From Roseomonas sp. (lineage in GTDB: Bacteria > Pseudomonadota > Alphaproteobacteria > Acetobacterales > Acetobacteraceae), in the NCBI GenBank assembly GCA_020249775.1, contig JADCFA010000008.1:1-64000 (forward strand): a stretch of 64,000 bases of DNA. Reading direction: 5' to 3'. Numbering within the stretch: position 1 is the first letter of the stretch; every line of letters begins with the position of its first letter. Of this stretch, positions 35,411 through 44,512 are shown piece by piece. The notes below the pieces were generated by a model, which was not told the origin of the DNA, did not search any database, and worked only from the letters and a program-made list of their open reading frames with translations. Position numbers and translations under genes: made by a program.

Positions 35411-36585
35411 TTTCTGCAATGCACTCGGCCGCCGGCTTACCGGTTGAGGCACTTGGGGCGGTGGCGCTTTCCAATGCCATTCGTGATGCGGTCGCCATGG
35501 GTGAGGAGCGCCTGGTTCTCATGCTGCGGTTTTCGGCACTGCCCCGTGCCAGGCGCTTTGGCACCAGGGCAGAGCTGCTGCGTGAAGCCTGGGAACCCCT
35601 CAATAGCACTGCCCGGGTGAGAAGCTTCAAATTGCCCGGGGGAGATCTGGTCGCGATCGGTCTGCCCAATGCGAGCGAGGCCTTGGAACAGGAGCGACAG
35701 ATACTGTTTTCCATGCTGGAGCCCGAGGAGGCGGAGCAAGCGGTGCATATGCTCCGCCTGCCGCAGCAGGCGGCGGCGGTCATGGCCGCAGTCGAAGACA
35801 GCCTTGGCATGGTGGCGGCGATGCGCGCCATGGCGCTGGAGGAGCCGGAAAACCGCACCGTTGATACAGCGGCGCTTGCTGCGGCGGAGCGCGGGTTGAA
35901 CGCGGCTGACCTCAGCATCTTTTTCCGCCAGCAAAAGGTTTGCTGGCTGGAACCTGGCGGGCAGAACAGCAAGCTATTCTGGGAAGATCGCCGGGCCGAG
36001 CTTTCGGAAGTCTGTGACCGCCTCTTGCCGGGCTATGATATCTCATTGACGCCCGCCTTTGCGCAACGGCTACTCAAATCCATTGACCGGCGGCAATTAA
36101 GCGACATCGCCCGGCCGGAGGAGATGCTTGACATGCGCACTCTGGCTCTGCCGCTGCGCATGGAGAGTCTTTTTTCAACGGAATTCCTGCGCCTTGATTC
36201 CTTCATGCCGCAAAGCCAAAGGCATAAGCTGATTATTGGGCTGGACGCGGAAGATGTGCTGGCGGCGCCCGATGTGTTTTTGCTGGCGCGCAACTTCGCG
36301 AAGGCGCGTGGCTATCGGTTGATGCTTGAAGCAGGGTCGCCTTTTGCGGCCAGCGTGGTGTCCAGCCTGCGCGGCGGCTTTGACTTCCTGCGCCTGCAAT
36401 GGTCCGAGGATTTCCCCGCGCCCGATAGCCCTTCCACCGCCATGCTGCGCAACAAGCTGCCCAATGCGGCGGAACATATAGTGCTGGCCGGCGCTGATCG
36501 CGCGGCGGCCATCGCCTGGGGCTGGGAAGCGGGCATTCGCATGTTCCAGGGCCGGCTGATTGAAAGCCAACGGCAGGGCGGCTGA
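35407..36585 (+). CDS. Degenerate EAL-barrel-like protein B, function unknown
   Basis: 392 residues from the ATG at 35407, which overlaps the stop of gene A; a GTG at 35398 is also in frame. An N-terminal module (about 35-90: ERLVLMLRFSALPRARRF, SFKLPGGDLVAIGLP) resembles that of protein A. The C-terminal part matches an EAL barrel in order: KLIIGLDAEDVLAAPDVFLLARNF, RGYRLMLEAGSPFAASVVSSLRGGFDFLRLQWSEDF (301-336), and HIVLAGADRAAAIAWGWEAGIRMFQGRLIES (357-387). As in A, the metal-binding acidic residues are missing. A and B are probably paralogues acting as a pair, perhaps as c-di-GMP sensors or scaffold proteins. An ABC-2 exporter pair starts 35 bases later. Confidence 0.7.
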   Translation: MISAMHSAAGLPVEALGAVALSNAIRDAVAMGEERLVLMLRFSALPRARRFGTRAELLREAWEPLNSTARVRSFKLPGGDLVAIGLPNASEALEQERQILFSMLEPEEAEQAVHMLRLPQQAAAVMAAVEDSLGMVAAMRAMALEEPENRTVDTAALAAAERGLNAADLSIFFRQQKVCWLEPGGQNSKLFWEDRRAELSEVCDRLLPGYDISLTPAFAQRLLKSIDRRQLSDIARPEEMLDMRTLALPLRMESLFSTEFLRLDSFMPQSQRHKLIIGLDAEDVLAAPDVFLLARNFAKARGYRLMLEAGSPFAASVVSSLRGGFDFLRLQWSEDFPAPDSPSTAMLRNKLPNAAEHIVLAGADRAAAIAWGWEAGIRMFQGRLIESQRQGG

Positions 36586-36620
36586 AGGCGCAGCTTGGCG
36601 AAACGCCGCTTTGCGCCGAT

Positions 36621-37376
36621 ATGGACCCCATGCCGCTTCCCGCCATCCAGGCCGAGGGTCTGACGAAAACCTACAAGAACAGCGACCCGCCCGCCGTGGC
36701 GGGGCTGGATTTCATCCAGCCCGCCGGCACTACCTGGGCGCTGCTGGGCGGCAATGGCGCCGGCAAATCCACCACCATCGCAATGCTGCTTGGCCTTTTG
36801 GTGCCAAGTGCGGGGCGGGTGGTGGTGCTGGGCCATGACATGGCGCGGGATCGCTTTAGCGCCTTGGCGCGGATGAATTTCTCCTCACCCTATGTCGCGC
36901 TGCCGCATCGGCTGACGGTTGCCGAAAACCTTGGCGTTTATGCGCATCTCTATAACGTGCCGCATGCGCAAGATCGCATCGCGGAATTGGCGGAGCGCCT
37001 GCAATTGACCGGCTTTCTGGACCGCCCGGCGGGGCAGCTTTCAGCGGGGCAGAAAACGCGGGTTGCGATTGCGAAATCCCTCATCAATCGCCCGGAATTG
37101 CTGCTGCTTGATGAACCCACCGCCAGCCTTGACCCAGATACAGGCGATTGGGTCCGCAGCCTTTTGGAAGCCTATCGCGCGGAATCTGGCGCCGCTATTC
37201 TGCTCGCGAGCCACAACATGGCTGAGGTCGAACGCCTTGCGGATCACGTGCTGATGCTGAAGGGCGGGCGGATTGTGGATCAAGGCAGCCCCAATGACTT
37301 GATCTCCCGCTATGGCCGCGATGATTTGGAACAGGTGTTTCTGGATATCGCCCGCGGCCAGGGGCGCGCGGCATGA
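36621..37376 (+). CDS. ABC-2 type exporter, ATPase subunit
   Basis: 251 residues. Walker A is GGNGAGKSTTIAMLLGLL, the signature is LSAGQKTRVAIAKSLI, Walker B is LLLLDEPTASLDPDT and the switch His is in LLASHNMAEVERLADH. The Q-loop region (MNFSSPYVALPHRLTV) lacks the usual Gln, having SSPY. The layout fits drug, polysaccharide or lipid exporters of the NodI/CcmA group. The start at 36621 could be moved to the ATG at 36630. The stop overlaps the permease start by 4 bases. The substrate is unknown. Confidence 0.9.
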   Translation: MDPMPLPAIQAEGLTKTYKNSDPPAVAGLDFIQPAGTTWALLGGNGAGKSTTIAMLLGLLVPSAGRVVVLGHDMARDRFSALARMNFSSPYVALPHRLTVAENLGVYAHLYNVPHAQDRIAELAERLQLTGFLDRPAGQLSAGQKTRVAIAKSLINRPELLLLDEPTASLDPDTGDWVRSLLEAYRAESGAAILLASHNMAEVERLADHVLMLKGGRIVDQGSPNDLISRYGRDDLEQVFLDIARGQGRAA

Positions 37377-38173
37377 GCGGCGCGGCGCGGCGCGTCTGGG
37401 GGCTGATGTATCGGCATTTGGCGCTGTATCGGCGTTCCTGGCCACGCGTTCTGGAATTGATGTATTGGCCCGTCTTGCAAATGCTCGTTTGGGGTTTCGT
37501 CACCGCCTGGCTTGCCGGCGTGCAGAACAATACCGCGAGTGTCACCGCGGGCGTGTTGCTGGGTGGCGTGCTGCTGTGGGAGGTGACGCTGCGCAGCCAA
37601 ATGGGCTTCGCCATTTCCTTCCTGGAGGAAATCTGGTCGCGCAATCTGGGCCATATCTTCGTCGCACCTCTGCGCCCGCATGAATTGGTGGCGGGCCTGG
37701 TCGCCATGAGCATCCTGCGCACGGCGATTGGCGTGGGACCGGCCATTCTGCTCGCCTTTTTGTTGTACGGGTTTGGCATTTGGACGCTTGGGCCGGGCCT
37801 CGTGCTTTACTTCGCCGCACTCATGGCCATGGGTTGGGCCGTGGCGCTGGGGGTGACGGCGCTGATCCTCCGCCATGGCGCGGGGGCCGAGGCTTTGGCC
37901 TGGGGCGTACTGTTCGGTCTGGCGCCGTTTTCGGCGGTTTTCTACCCGGTTTCGGTGCTGCCAGGCTGGTTGCAGCCGATCTCTCTCGCCATTCCGGCGA
38001 CGCATGTGTTTGAAGGCATGCGCGCCGCACTGCTGGAAGGGCGCTTTGCCTGGGATCATCTGGCCTATGCCTTTGGGCTTGATCTGATCTGGCTTGGCCT
38101 GGCGGCCTGGCTTTTCATGGCGCAATTCCAGGCCGCGCGTGTGCGGGGCGCCTTGATGAATATCGGCGAATAA
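37373..38173 (+). CDS. ABC-2 type exporter, permease subunit
   Basis: 266 residues with six hydrophobic segments. It opens VWGLMYRHLALYRRSWPRVLELMYWPVLQMLVWGFVTAW, followed by LGGVLLWEVTLRSQMGFAISFLEEIWSRNLGHIFVAPLRPHELV and FAPFSAVFYPVSVLPGWLQPIS-like blocks typical of ABC-2 permeases. It is translationally coupled to the ATPase gene. It lies between the EAL-like pair and argD on the same strand; linkage to either is unproven. Confidence 0.9.
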   Translation: MSGAARRVWGLMYRHLALYRRSWPRVLELMYWPVLQMLVWGFVTAWLAGVQNNTASVTAGVLLGGVLLWEVTLRSQMGFAISFLEEIWSRNLGHIFVAPLRPHELVAGLVAMSILRTAIGVGPAILLAFLLYGFGIWTLGPGLVLYFAALMAMGWAVALGVTALILRHGAGAEALAWGVLFGLAPFSAVFYPVSVLPGWLQPISLAIPATHVFEGMRAALLEGRFAWDHLAYAFGLDLIWLGLAAWLFMAQFQAARVRGALMNIGE

Positions 38174-38293
38174 GGGAGTTTTTCGCGGCTTCCCCTTTCA
38201 TCTTCCGCGCTTTTACGGCAAGTTTCGTCTTTCCGGTCCTTGGTGGGGCGATGGTCGCCCGCGCCCGGGCCGGTTGCGCTGGAGACTGGAAAC

Positions 38294-39496
38294 GTGATTC
38301 CCGCCCTGATGCCGACCTATAATCGTGCCGACCTTGCTTTTGAGCGGGGCGAAGGCGCGCGACTTTGGACGGAAGATGGCCGACGTTTCCTGGATTTCGG
38401 TGCCGGCATCGCGACTTCATCCTTGGGTCACGGCCATCAGCATCTGACGCGGGTGATTGCGGAACAGGCGGGCAAGATCATCCATGCCTCCAACCTGTAT
38501 CGCATCCCGCAAGCGGAAACGCTGGCGCGGCGGCATGTCGAAAATTCCTTCGCCGATAGCGTGTTTTTCTGCAATTCCGGCGCCGAGGCCAATGAAGGCA
38601 TGATCAAGGCTGTCCGCAAATACCATGCGGAAAACGGCCATCCTGAACGCTACCGGCTGATCTGCTTTGATGGCGCCTTCCATGGCCGCACCATGGCCGC
38701 TTTGGCCGCCACCGGGAATGAGAAATACCTGGCCGGCTTTGGCCCGCCGGTTGAAGGCTTCGACCATGTGCCCTTCGATAATATGAATGCGGTGCGTGAT
38801 GCGATTGGCCCCAATACCGCCGGCGTCATGATTGAACCCGTGCAGGGGGAAGGCGGCGTGCGCCCCGCGCCGCTCAGGTTCCTGCGCGAATTGCGCGCCA
38901 TGTGTGATGAATACGGGCTGCTGCTGGCGATGGATGAAGTCCAGACCGGCATGGGCCGTTCCGGCAAGATGTGGGCCCATCAATGGGCTGGGATCGAGCC
39001 CGATGTAATGTCCTCTGCCAAGGGTATTGGCGGTGGCTTCCCGCTGGGTGGCATTTTCGCCAAGGAACATGTGGCGAAGCATTTGAAGCCCGGCACGCAT
39101 GGCTCCACCTATGGCGGCGGACCGCTTGCTTGCGCCGCCGGCAATGCGGTGATGGATGTGGTCTCTGCCCCCGGCTTCCTTGACCGCGTGGATCAAGTCG
39201 CGCGGCATTTGTGGCGTGGCCTGCTGGCACTCGCCGCCAAGCATCCGACGGTGATTGAGGATGTGCGCGGTGCGGGCCTTTTGCTTGGCCTGAAACTGCG
39301 CCCCGAAGTCAACAATGGCGAAATGCAGAATGCCGCCGTGGCTGAGGGCCTGCTGACGGTCGCGGCCGGCATGAATGTGCTGCGCCTGGCGCCGCCCTTG
39401 ATCATCACCGAAGCGGATGCGGATGAGGCGGTGGCGCTGCTTGATCGCGCCTGCCAGCGCCTGACGCCAGCCGGTACCCAAGCTGCGGCGCAATGA
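38294..39496 (+). CDS. argD: Acetylornithine aminotransferase (class III PLP)
   Basis: 400 residues from a GTG at 38294 ([22 protein letters not shown]) preceded by GGAGACTGGAAAC; a TTG at 38240 would extend it needlessly. PLP-binding features are visible: [59 protein letters not shown], and the Schiff-base Lys in [15 protein letters not shown]. It converts N-acetylglutamate semialdehyde to N-acetylornithine in arginine synthesis and may also act as succinyldiaminopimelate aminotransferase. The stop overlaps the argF start by 4 bases. Confidence 0.93.
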   Translation: MIPALMPTYNRADLAFERGEGARLWTEDGRRFLDFGAGIATSSLGHGHQHLTRVIAEQAGKIIHASNLYRIPQAETLARRHVENSFADSVFFCNSGAEANEGMIKAVRKYHAENGHPERYRLICFDGAFHGRTMAALAATGNEKYLAGFGPPVEGFDHVPFDNMNAVRDAIGPNTAGVMIEPVQGEGGVRPAPLRFLRELRAMCDEYGLLLAMDEVQTGMGRSGKMWAHQWAGIEPDVMSSAKGIGGGFPLGGIFAKEHVAKHLKPGTHGSTYGGGPLACAAGNAVMDVVSAPGFLDRVDQVARHLWRGLLALAAKHPTVIEDVRGAGLLLGLKLRPEVNNGEMQNAAVAEGLLTVAAGMNVLRLAPPLIITEADADEAVALLDRACQRLTPAGTQAAAQ

Positions 39497-40443
39497 GTGC
39501 CATGTTGAAATCAGTGAGGGGCGGCGATGCGCCGCCCCGCCACTTTCTGGAATTGATGGATCTTGAACCGGCCGTGCTGCGCCGGATGCTGGACCTTGCC
39601 GGCCGCGCCAAGCGCGGTGAGCTTGCGGGCAAGCCGCTGGCTGGCAAATCCATTGCCCTGATTTTCGAAAAACCCTCCACCCGCACGCGCGTTTCCTTCG
39701 AAGTCGGCATTCGCCAATTGGGCGGTGAGGTGATTGTCCTGTCATCCAAGGATATGCAGCTTGGCCGAGGCGAAACGCCTGCCGATACCGCGAAGGTGCT
39801 GTCGCGCTATGTGGATGCGATCATGCTGCGCACGGACAATGTAAAGAAGATCCGCGAATTGGCGGAACATGCGACTGTGCCGGTGATCAATGGCCTGACC
39901 GATGTATCGCATCCCTGCCAATTGATGGCCGATGTCATGACCTTTGAGGAACATCTTGGCCCGATTGCCGGGCAGGTGGTGGCCTGGACGGGTGATGGCA
40001 ACAACGTCGCGCAATCCTTCATTCAGGCAGCCGCGCGCTTTGGCTTTACGCTGCGGCTGGCGACACCGCCGGAATTGGCGCCGCCGGCTGAATTGATTGC
40101 CTGGGCGCGCGCGCAAGGCGCCACGGTGGAATTGACGCATGACCCCATCGCTGCCGTGCGCGATGCGCGCTGCGTGGTGACGGATACCTGGGTTTCCATG
40201 TCCGATGAACGCGATGGGCGTGCCGAAAGCCGGCATAATCTTCTCGCGCCCTATCAGTTGAATAATGCGCTGCTGAAGCACGCGGCGCCGGATGCGATTG
40301 TCATGCATTGCCTGCCCGCCCATCGCGGTGAGGAAATCACCGATGAGGTGATGGATGGCCCGCAAAGCGTGGTGTTTGATGAGGCCGAGAACCGGCTCCA
40401 TGCACAAAAGGGCGTGCTGCTTTGGGCCTTGGGGCTGGCGTGA
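39493..40443 (+). CDS. argF: Ornithine carbamoyltransferase
   Basis: 316 residues. The carbamoyl phosphate loop [20 protein letters not shown], the MLRT motif, [23 protein letters not shown] and [19 protein letters not shown] are all present. The enzyme makes citrulline from ornithine and carbamoyl phosphate. It is coupled to argD. TGACCC (40455-40460) and GGGTCA (40469-40474) after the stop could form a weak hairpin. In many alphaproteobacteria hslO follows this pair; here an unrelated dioxygenase gene follows after 182 bases. Confidence 0.95.
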   Translation: MSAMLKSVRGGDAPPRHFLELMDLEPAVLRRMLDLAGRAKRGELAGKPLAGKSIALIFEKPSTRTRVSFEVGIRQLGGEVIVLSSKDMQLGRGETPADTAKVLSRYVDAIMLRTDNVKKIRELAEHATVPVINGLTDVSHPCQLMADVMTFEEHLGPIAGQVVAWTGDGNNVAQSFIQAAARFGFTLRLATPPELAPPAELIAWARAQGATVELTHDPIAAVRDARCVVTDTWVSMSDERDGRAESRHNLLAPYQLNNALLKHAAPDAIVMHCLPAHRGEEITDEVMDGPQSVVFDEAENRLHAQKGVLLWALGLA

Positions 40444-40625
40444 CATTGCTCGCGTGACCCGCAAGTAAGGGTCATGCTTGTTGGACGGGTTAGGCCCCTG
40501 CCCTATTCCCTGCGTCGCGATGCCTGGGATATTGGCGCTGCCTTGGGCGACTTGTATAGGCTCGGCTTCAGGTTTCAGCCTGCGCTTTCCATGCCATTCC
40601 CAAGCTCTTCTGAAGGACCTCCGCG

Positions 40626-41489
40626 ATGCGCGATTTCGATGAAAACTCCATCACAGATGCGGTCCTGCAACGCCTGGCTGGCGCTGAAGACCCGCGCCTG
40701 AGGCAGGTAGCGCAAAGCCTTGTGAAGCATCTGCATGCCTTTGTGCGCGATGTGGAGCCAAGCTTCGAAGAATGGCAAACGGCGATCAGCTTTCTGACCC
40801 GCATCGGCCATATGTGTGATGGCAAGCGCCAGGAATTCATCCTTCTTTCGGATACGCTCGGCGTTTCCATGCTGGTGGATGCGATCAATCATCGCATGCC
40901 GGAAGGTGCCACGCCCACCACCGTGCTCGGCCCCTTCTATGTTGAAGGCGCGCCGGAATTGCCGCTGGGCGCAGAAGTGGCGCATGCCATGAAGGGCGAG
41001 CCGCTGCATGTCTCTGGCCGTGTCATGACCGCGGGGGGCGGTCCCATCGCGGGCGCCATCGTGGATATCTGGCATTCGGATGAAGATGGCTTTTATGATG
41101 TGCAGCGCGTTGACCAAGCTGATGCCAATCTGCGGGCGCGCTTTCGCACCGATGGCGATGGTCGCTTTCATTTCTGGACTCTGACGCCGACTTCCTATCC
41201 CGTGCCGGATGATGGCCCGGTCGGGGAATTGCTGCGCGCGACGGGCCGGCACCCGATGCGCCCCGCCCATGTGCATTTCATGATTGCGGCGCCGGGCCAT
41301 GAAACCCTGGTGACGCATGTTTTTGTTGCGGGCGATCCCTATTTGGATAGCGATGCCGTCTTTGGTGTGAAGCAGGAATTGATTGCCGAATTTGTGCAAC
41401 AGCCGCCGGGCAAGGGACCCGATGGGCGCGCCCTGGACGGCACTTGGCGCAAGCTGGTCTATGATTTCGCCTTGAAGCGGAACGGCTGA
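40626..41489 (+). CDS. Intradiol ring-cleavage dioxygenase, hydroxyquinol 1,2-dioxygenase-like
   Basis: 287 residues. The N-terminal helical dimer domain (LVKHLHAFVRDVEPSFEEWQTAISFLTRIGHMCDGKRQEF) precedes the catalytic domain. Fe(III) ligands are visible as Tyr in DEDGFYDVQ, Tyr in TPTSYPVPDDGPVGELL and two His in MRPAHVHFMIAAPGHETLVTHVF. The SYPVPDDGPVG form is typical of the hydroxyquinol/catechol 1,2-dioxygenases. The product would be a maleylacetate- or muconate-type acid, but the substrate is inferred. The ATG follows GAAGGACCTCCGCG. No maleylacetate reductase lies next to it; the convergent TRAP operon is 22 bases away. Confidence 0.88.
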   Translation: MRDFDENSITDAVLQRLAGAEDPRLRQVAQSLVKHLHAFVRDVEPSFEEWQTAISFLTRIGHMCDGKRQEFILLSDTLGVSMLVDAINHRMPEGATPTTVLGPFYVEGAPELPLGAEVAHAMKGEPLHVSGRVMTAGGGPIAGAIVDIWHSDEDGFYDVQRVDQADANLRARFRTDGDGRFHFWTLTPTSYPVPDDGPVGELLRATGRHPMRPAHVHFMIAAPGHETLVTHVFVAGDPYLDSDAVFGVKQELIAEFVQQPPGKGPDGRALDGTWRKLVYDFALKRNG

Positions 41490-41511
41490 ACCGGGGCGGC
41501 AGAGCCTTGCT

Positions 41512-42831
41512 TCAGCGCACCAGCGCTGTGGCAAGAATGGGGAAAAAGGCAATCAGAATCAGCGCGAGGCCCATCACCACCACAAAGGGCAAGGCGCCGG
41601 CGAAGATGGTTTCAATACTGACCTTCGGATCGGCCAGCGTTGCCTTCACGGTGAACACCGAAATCCCAAAGGGCGGCGTCAGCAGCCCCATCTCCACCGC
41701 GATAATGGTCACAATGCCGAAATGGATCAGGTCAAAACCCATGGCGGTCGCGATTGGCGCGCCGATCGGCACCATGATGAGGAGGATGGAGGTGCTGTCC
41801 AGGATCATGCCCATCAGCAGAATGACGACCACAAAGGCAAACAGAAAGCCATAGGGACCAAGGCCCAAATGTTCCACGAAATCGCCAATGGCATTGGGCA
41901 CACCGGCCATGGACAGCATGCGTGAATAAAGCCCAGCCGCAATCAGCAGGAAAAGGATTGCCGCGGAAACCAGGCCGGTTTCCCGCAAGACACGCCAGAA
42001 TTTCGCCGCATCCAGGCGCCGGCGCACCAGCGCAATCAGCAAGGCGCCAGCCGCGCCCACCGCGCCCGCTTCCGTCGGGGTGAAGAAGCCTGTGTAAAGC
42101 CCACCCAGGATAAGCACCACAAGCAATAGGATGGGCAGGGATTTGCCGAGCATTTCTGCCGGGCCCATCAGCTTCTCATTGGCAAGTGTAGTGCCCGTGG
42201 ATGCGCTCATGATGCGCTGCGGCGCGAAGCTCGCATAGCACCAGATCATGAAGGCAAAGCCAATTGCGATAATGATACCCGGAATGGCGCCGGCGATGAA
42301 CATGGCGCCAATCGAAACTTCAGCCAGCACGCCATAGACGATCATCAATAGAGATGGCGGTATCAGCATGCCAAGGATGCTGCTGCCGGCCACAGTGCCG
42401 GCCGCGAAGCGCATGGCGTAGCCGTGCCGCACCATTTCAGGCACCGCGACCTTGGTGAAGACGGCCGCCGAGGCGATGGATACACCCGTTACTGCCGCAA
42501 AAACCGCGTTGGCGCCAACCGTTGCTATGCCAAGGCCACCTTTGACGCGGCGGAGCAAATTCTGCGCGACATCGAATGTATCCTTGCCGACATCGGAAAT
42601 ACTGACCAACAGCCCCATCAGCACAAATAACGGGATGGTCGCGAATAGGTAATCCTGAATGCCGGAATAGGTTGCCAAGGCCGTAAAGCGAAAGGCGAGA
42701 TCCGGGTTTTCGCGAATCAGCCAAACGCCAATCGCGCCGGTTGAAATCAGTGTAATCCCAATCGGCAGACCGATGATGATCAGCGTGACCATCACGCCAA
42801 TTAGCGCGAAGCCAAGGGCGGTATCATCCAT
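41512..42831 (-). CDS. dctM: TRAP large permease DctM (third TRAP system)
   Basis: 439 residues, about 12 membrane segments. VTGVSIASAAVFTKVAVPEMVRHGYAMRFAAGTVAGSSILGMLIPPSLLMIVYGV and FDLIHFGIVTIIAVEMGLLTPPFGISVFTVKATL are the usual DctM blocks. It is the last gene of the coxMSL-dctPQM unit and overlaps dctQ by 8 bases. Confidence 0.93.
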   Translation of the reverse strand: MDDTALGFALIGVMVTLIIIGLPIGITLISTGAIGVWLIRENPDLAFRFTALATYSGIQDYLFATIPLFVLMGLLVSISDVGKDTFDVAQNLLRRVKGGLGIATVGANAVFAAVTGVSIASAAVFTKVAVPEMVRHGYAMRFAAGTVAGSSILGMLIPPSLLMIVYGVLAEVSIGAMFIAGAIPGIIIAIGFAFMIWCYASFAPQRIMSASTGTTLANEKLMGPAEMLGKSLPILLLVVLILGGLYTGFFTPTEAGAVGAAGALLIALVRRRLDAAKFWRVLRETGLVSAAILFLLIAAGLYSRMLSMAGVPNAIGDFVEHLGLGPYGFLFAFVVVILLMGMILDSTSILLIMVPIGAPIATAMGFDLIHFGIVTIIAVEMGLLTPPFGISVFTVKATLADPKVSIETIFAGALPFVVVMGLALILIAFFPILATALVR

Positions 42832-43378
42832 GGCGGGTCAGCATCCCACGCAATTCAGCGACAAAAACGGCAAGATAGGCAATGCCACCCGCCACCCCGC
42901 CCAATACGATTAGCGCGCGAAACGGCCAGGTTGGCACGGTGAACAGCCCCTGCACGCCGAAAAACTCCCGCAGATTGATCGAATTCCACATGCCGGGCCA
43001 GGCCGCTTGCGCGATGAAGAACATTACCGCCGCACCGATCAGGAAAAACAATGCTTCAACCCCGCGCCCGAAACGCGGCGCCCAATTCAGCACGCGCTGG
43101 ATCAGGAAATCCGCGCGCGTCATGCGCCGATGATAAATGGTGGACCCGATTTGCAGAAAGACGATGCCCACCACCGAATGCGCAGCAATTTCGGCAACCC
43201 CGGTGATGGGCGCATTCAGGAAGGATCGGCCAATGACATCGGCACAGATCAGCAGCATCAACCCAAAGGTCCAAATGGTGCCAATGGCCGCAAGACCATC
43301 AAGCAGCATCTGAACCGGACCTGAGGTCGGCGCTGGTGCGGCGCTATCAAGCGCCGCCATATCAATGTCATCGGCCAA
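42824..43378 (-). CDS. dctQ: TRAP small permease DctQ (third TRAP system)
   Basis: 184 residues. An extra soluble N-terminus (MADDIDMAALDSAAPAPTSG) precedes four membrane segments. VAEIAAHSVVGIVFLQIGSTIYHRRMTRADFLIQRVL is the DctQ core. It starts 18 bases after the dctP stop and overlaps dctM. Confidence 0.9.
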   Translation of the reverse strand: MADDIDMAALDSAAPAPTSGPVQMLLDGLAAIGTIWTFGLMLLICADVIGRSFLNAPITGVAEIAAHSVVGIVFLQIGSTIYHRRMTRADFLIQRVLNWAPRFGRGVEALFFLIGAAVMFFIAQAAWPGMWNSINLREFFGVQGLFTVPTWPFRALIVLGGVAGGIAYLAVFVAELRGMLTRHG

Positions 43379-43396
43379 TTTGATACGCCTTTCTGA

Positions 43397-44467
43397 TCAG
43401 GCAGAAACTTCGCGATCCCAATTCCGACCAGGCGTCTGGCCTGCAGCGCGGATAGCCGCGAAATAGGCGTTCAGCACGTCCCGCGCCGCGGGGCCAGAGC
43501 TATCCACCCAAGTGCGCGCAATATTCGGTAGGCCACGAATCCAACGCTCACGTTCCGCCGCCGGCAGGGTGGTGATAACGGACCCTTGGCGCAGCATCTC
43601 CGCCTCGGCCGCCGCGATACGGGCGGAGACATCGCGAATATGCGCCTGCGTTGTCGTTTTGCCCGCTTCCGTCATGGCGCGACGCACACCTTCCGGCCAA
43701 CGATCAAAACGCTGCTTATTCGCCGCAATACCGCCGACATACATCGCACCCACATCACATTTGGTGATGTAGCGCGCCACTTCATGCACGCGGGTTGGCA
43801 GAATGCCGACAAAGAAGGAAAGCGCGCCTTCCGAAACGCCGGTTTGGATATCGGTGTAATAGGTGGTGAGCGCACCATCCACTGGCGTCGCGCCCGTACC
43901 GGTCAGCCAATTCGCGCTGGTGCCGGGGGCCGAGATTTTGCGATTGCGCAAATCATCCAGGCTGCGCACCGGAAAATTCGACCAGATGTGATAGGTGTCT
44001 GTGATGTAGGAACTGAGCGGCACCATATTCAGGCCATTCCAATTCTGGCGAATAGCCGGCACATTTTCATTCATCGCCTCAAACGCATTGGCGACCAAAG
44101 CGTGATCGCCAGTCGCAAAAGGCGTGAAATAGGTCACGTTTTGCAGCGGCATGGTGCTGCCTTCCCAAAGCGTGCCGACATAGCCGATATCGGTGATGTT
44201 ATCGCGCACCGCTTCCATCGTATCCTGGAAGCGATACAGCGTGCCACCATAGGCTTCGCGCCAATTGATGCGATGCGTATTGCCACCATCGCGCAGCAGC
44301 TTGTCCACTTCCGGCTGAAAGACATTCTTCATCATTGCCACCCAGAAATTCGCAACCGGATGGCTGGAAGCGATGGTGATATTCAGCGCGGTTTGCGCGC
44401 GGCTATGGATGGAAAACAAGGGCAGCGCAGATGCGCCCAGGATCAGGCTCCGTCGAAGGTTCGTCAT
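43397..44467 (-). CDS. dctP: TRAP periplasmic binding protein DctP-like (third TRAP system)
   Basis: 356 residues. The signal peptide begins MTNLRRSLILGASALPLF. The DctP fold is recognisable from YRFQDTMEAVRDNITDIGYVGTLWEG and from TGATPVDGALTTYYTDIQTGVSEGAL. The binding-site segment reads DLRNRKISAPGTSANWL: the position of the usual carboxylate-pairing Arg (as in KIR) holds Ser. This places it in a divergent TRAP clade and weakens any carboxylate assignment. It lies 45 bases after a molybdenum hydroxylase operon, so a heterocyclic or aromatic substrate shared with that enzyme is plausible. Confidence 0.88.
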   Translation of the reverse strand: MTNLRRSLILGASALPLFSIHSRAQTALNITIASSHPVANFWVAMMKNVFQPEVDKLLRDGGNTHRINWREAYGGTLYRFQDTMEAVRDNITDIGYVGTLWEGSTMPLQNVTYFTPFATGDHALVANAFEAMNENVPAIRQNWNGLNMVPLSSYITDTYHIWSNFPVRSLDDLRNRKISAPGTSANWLTGTGATPVDGALTTYYTDIQTGVSEGALSFFVGILPTRVHEVARYITKCDVGAMYVGGIAANKQRFDRWPEGVRRAMTEAGKTTTQAHIRDVSARIAAAEAEMLRQGSVITTLPAAERERWIRGLPNIARTWVDSSGPAARDVLNAYFAAIRAAGQTPGRNWDREVSA

Positions 44468-44512
44468 TGCAAATCTCCCTGTTGTGGCGTTTGCGAACGC
44501 CGTTGAATCTGT

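Noticed and set aside
38417-39745. Long minus-strand open frame (442 codons)
   Set aside because: Antisense to argD and argF, which carry intact catalytic motifs.
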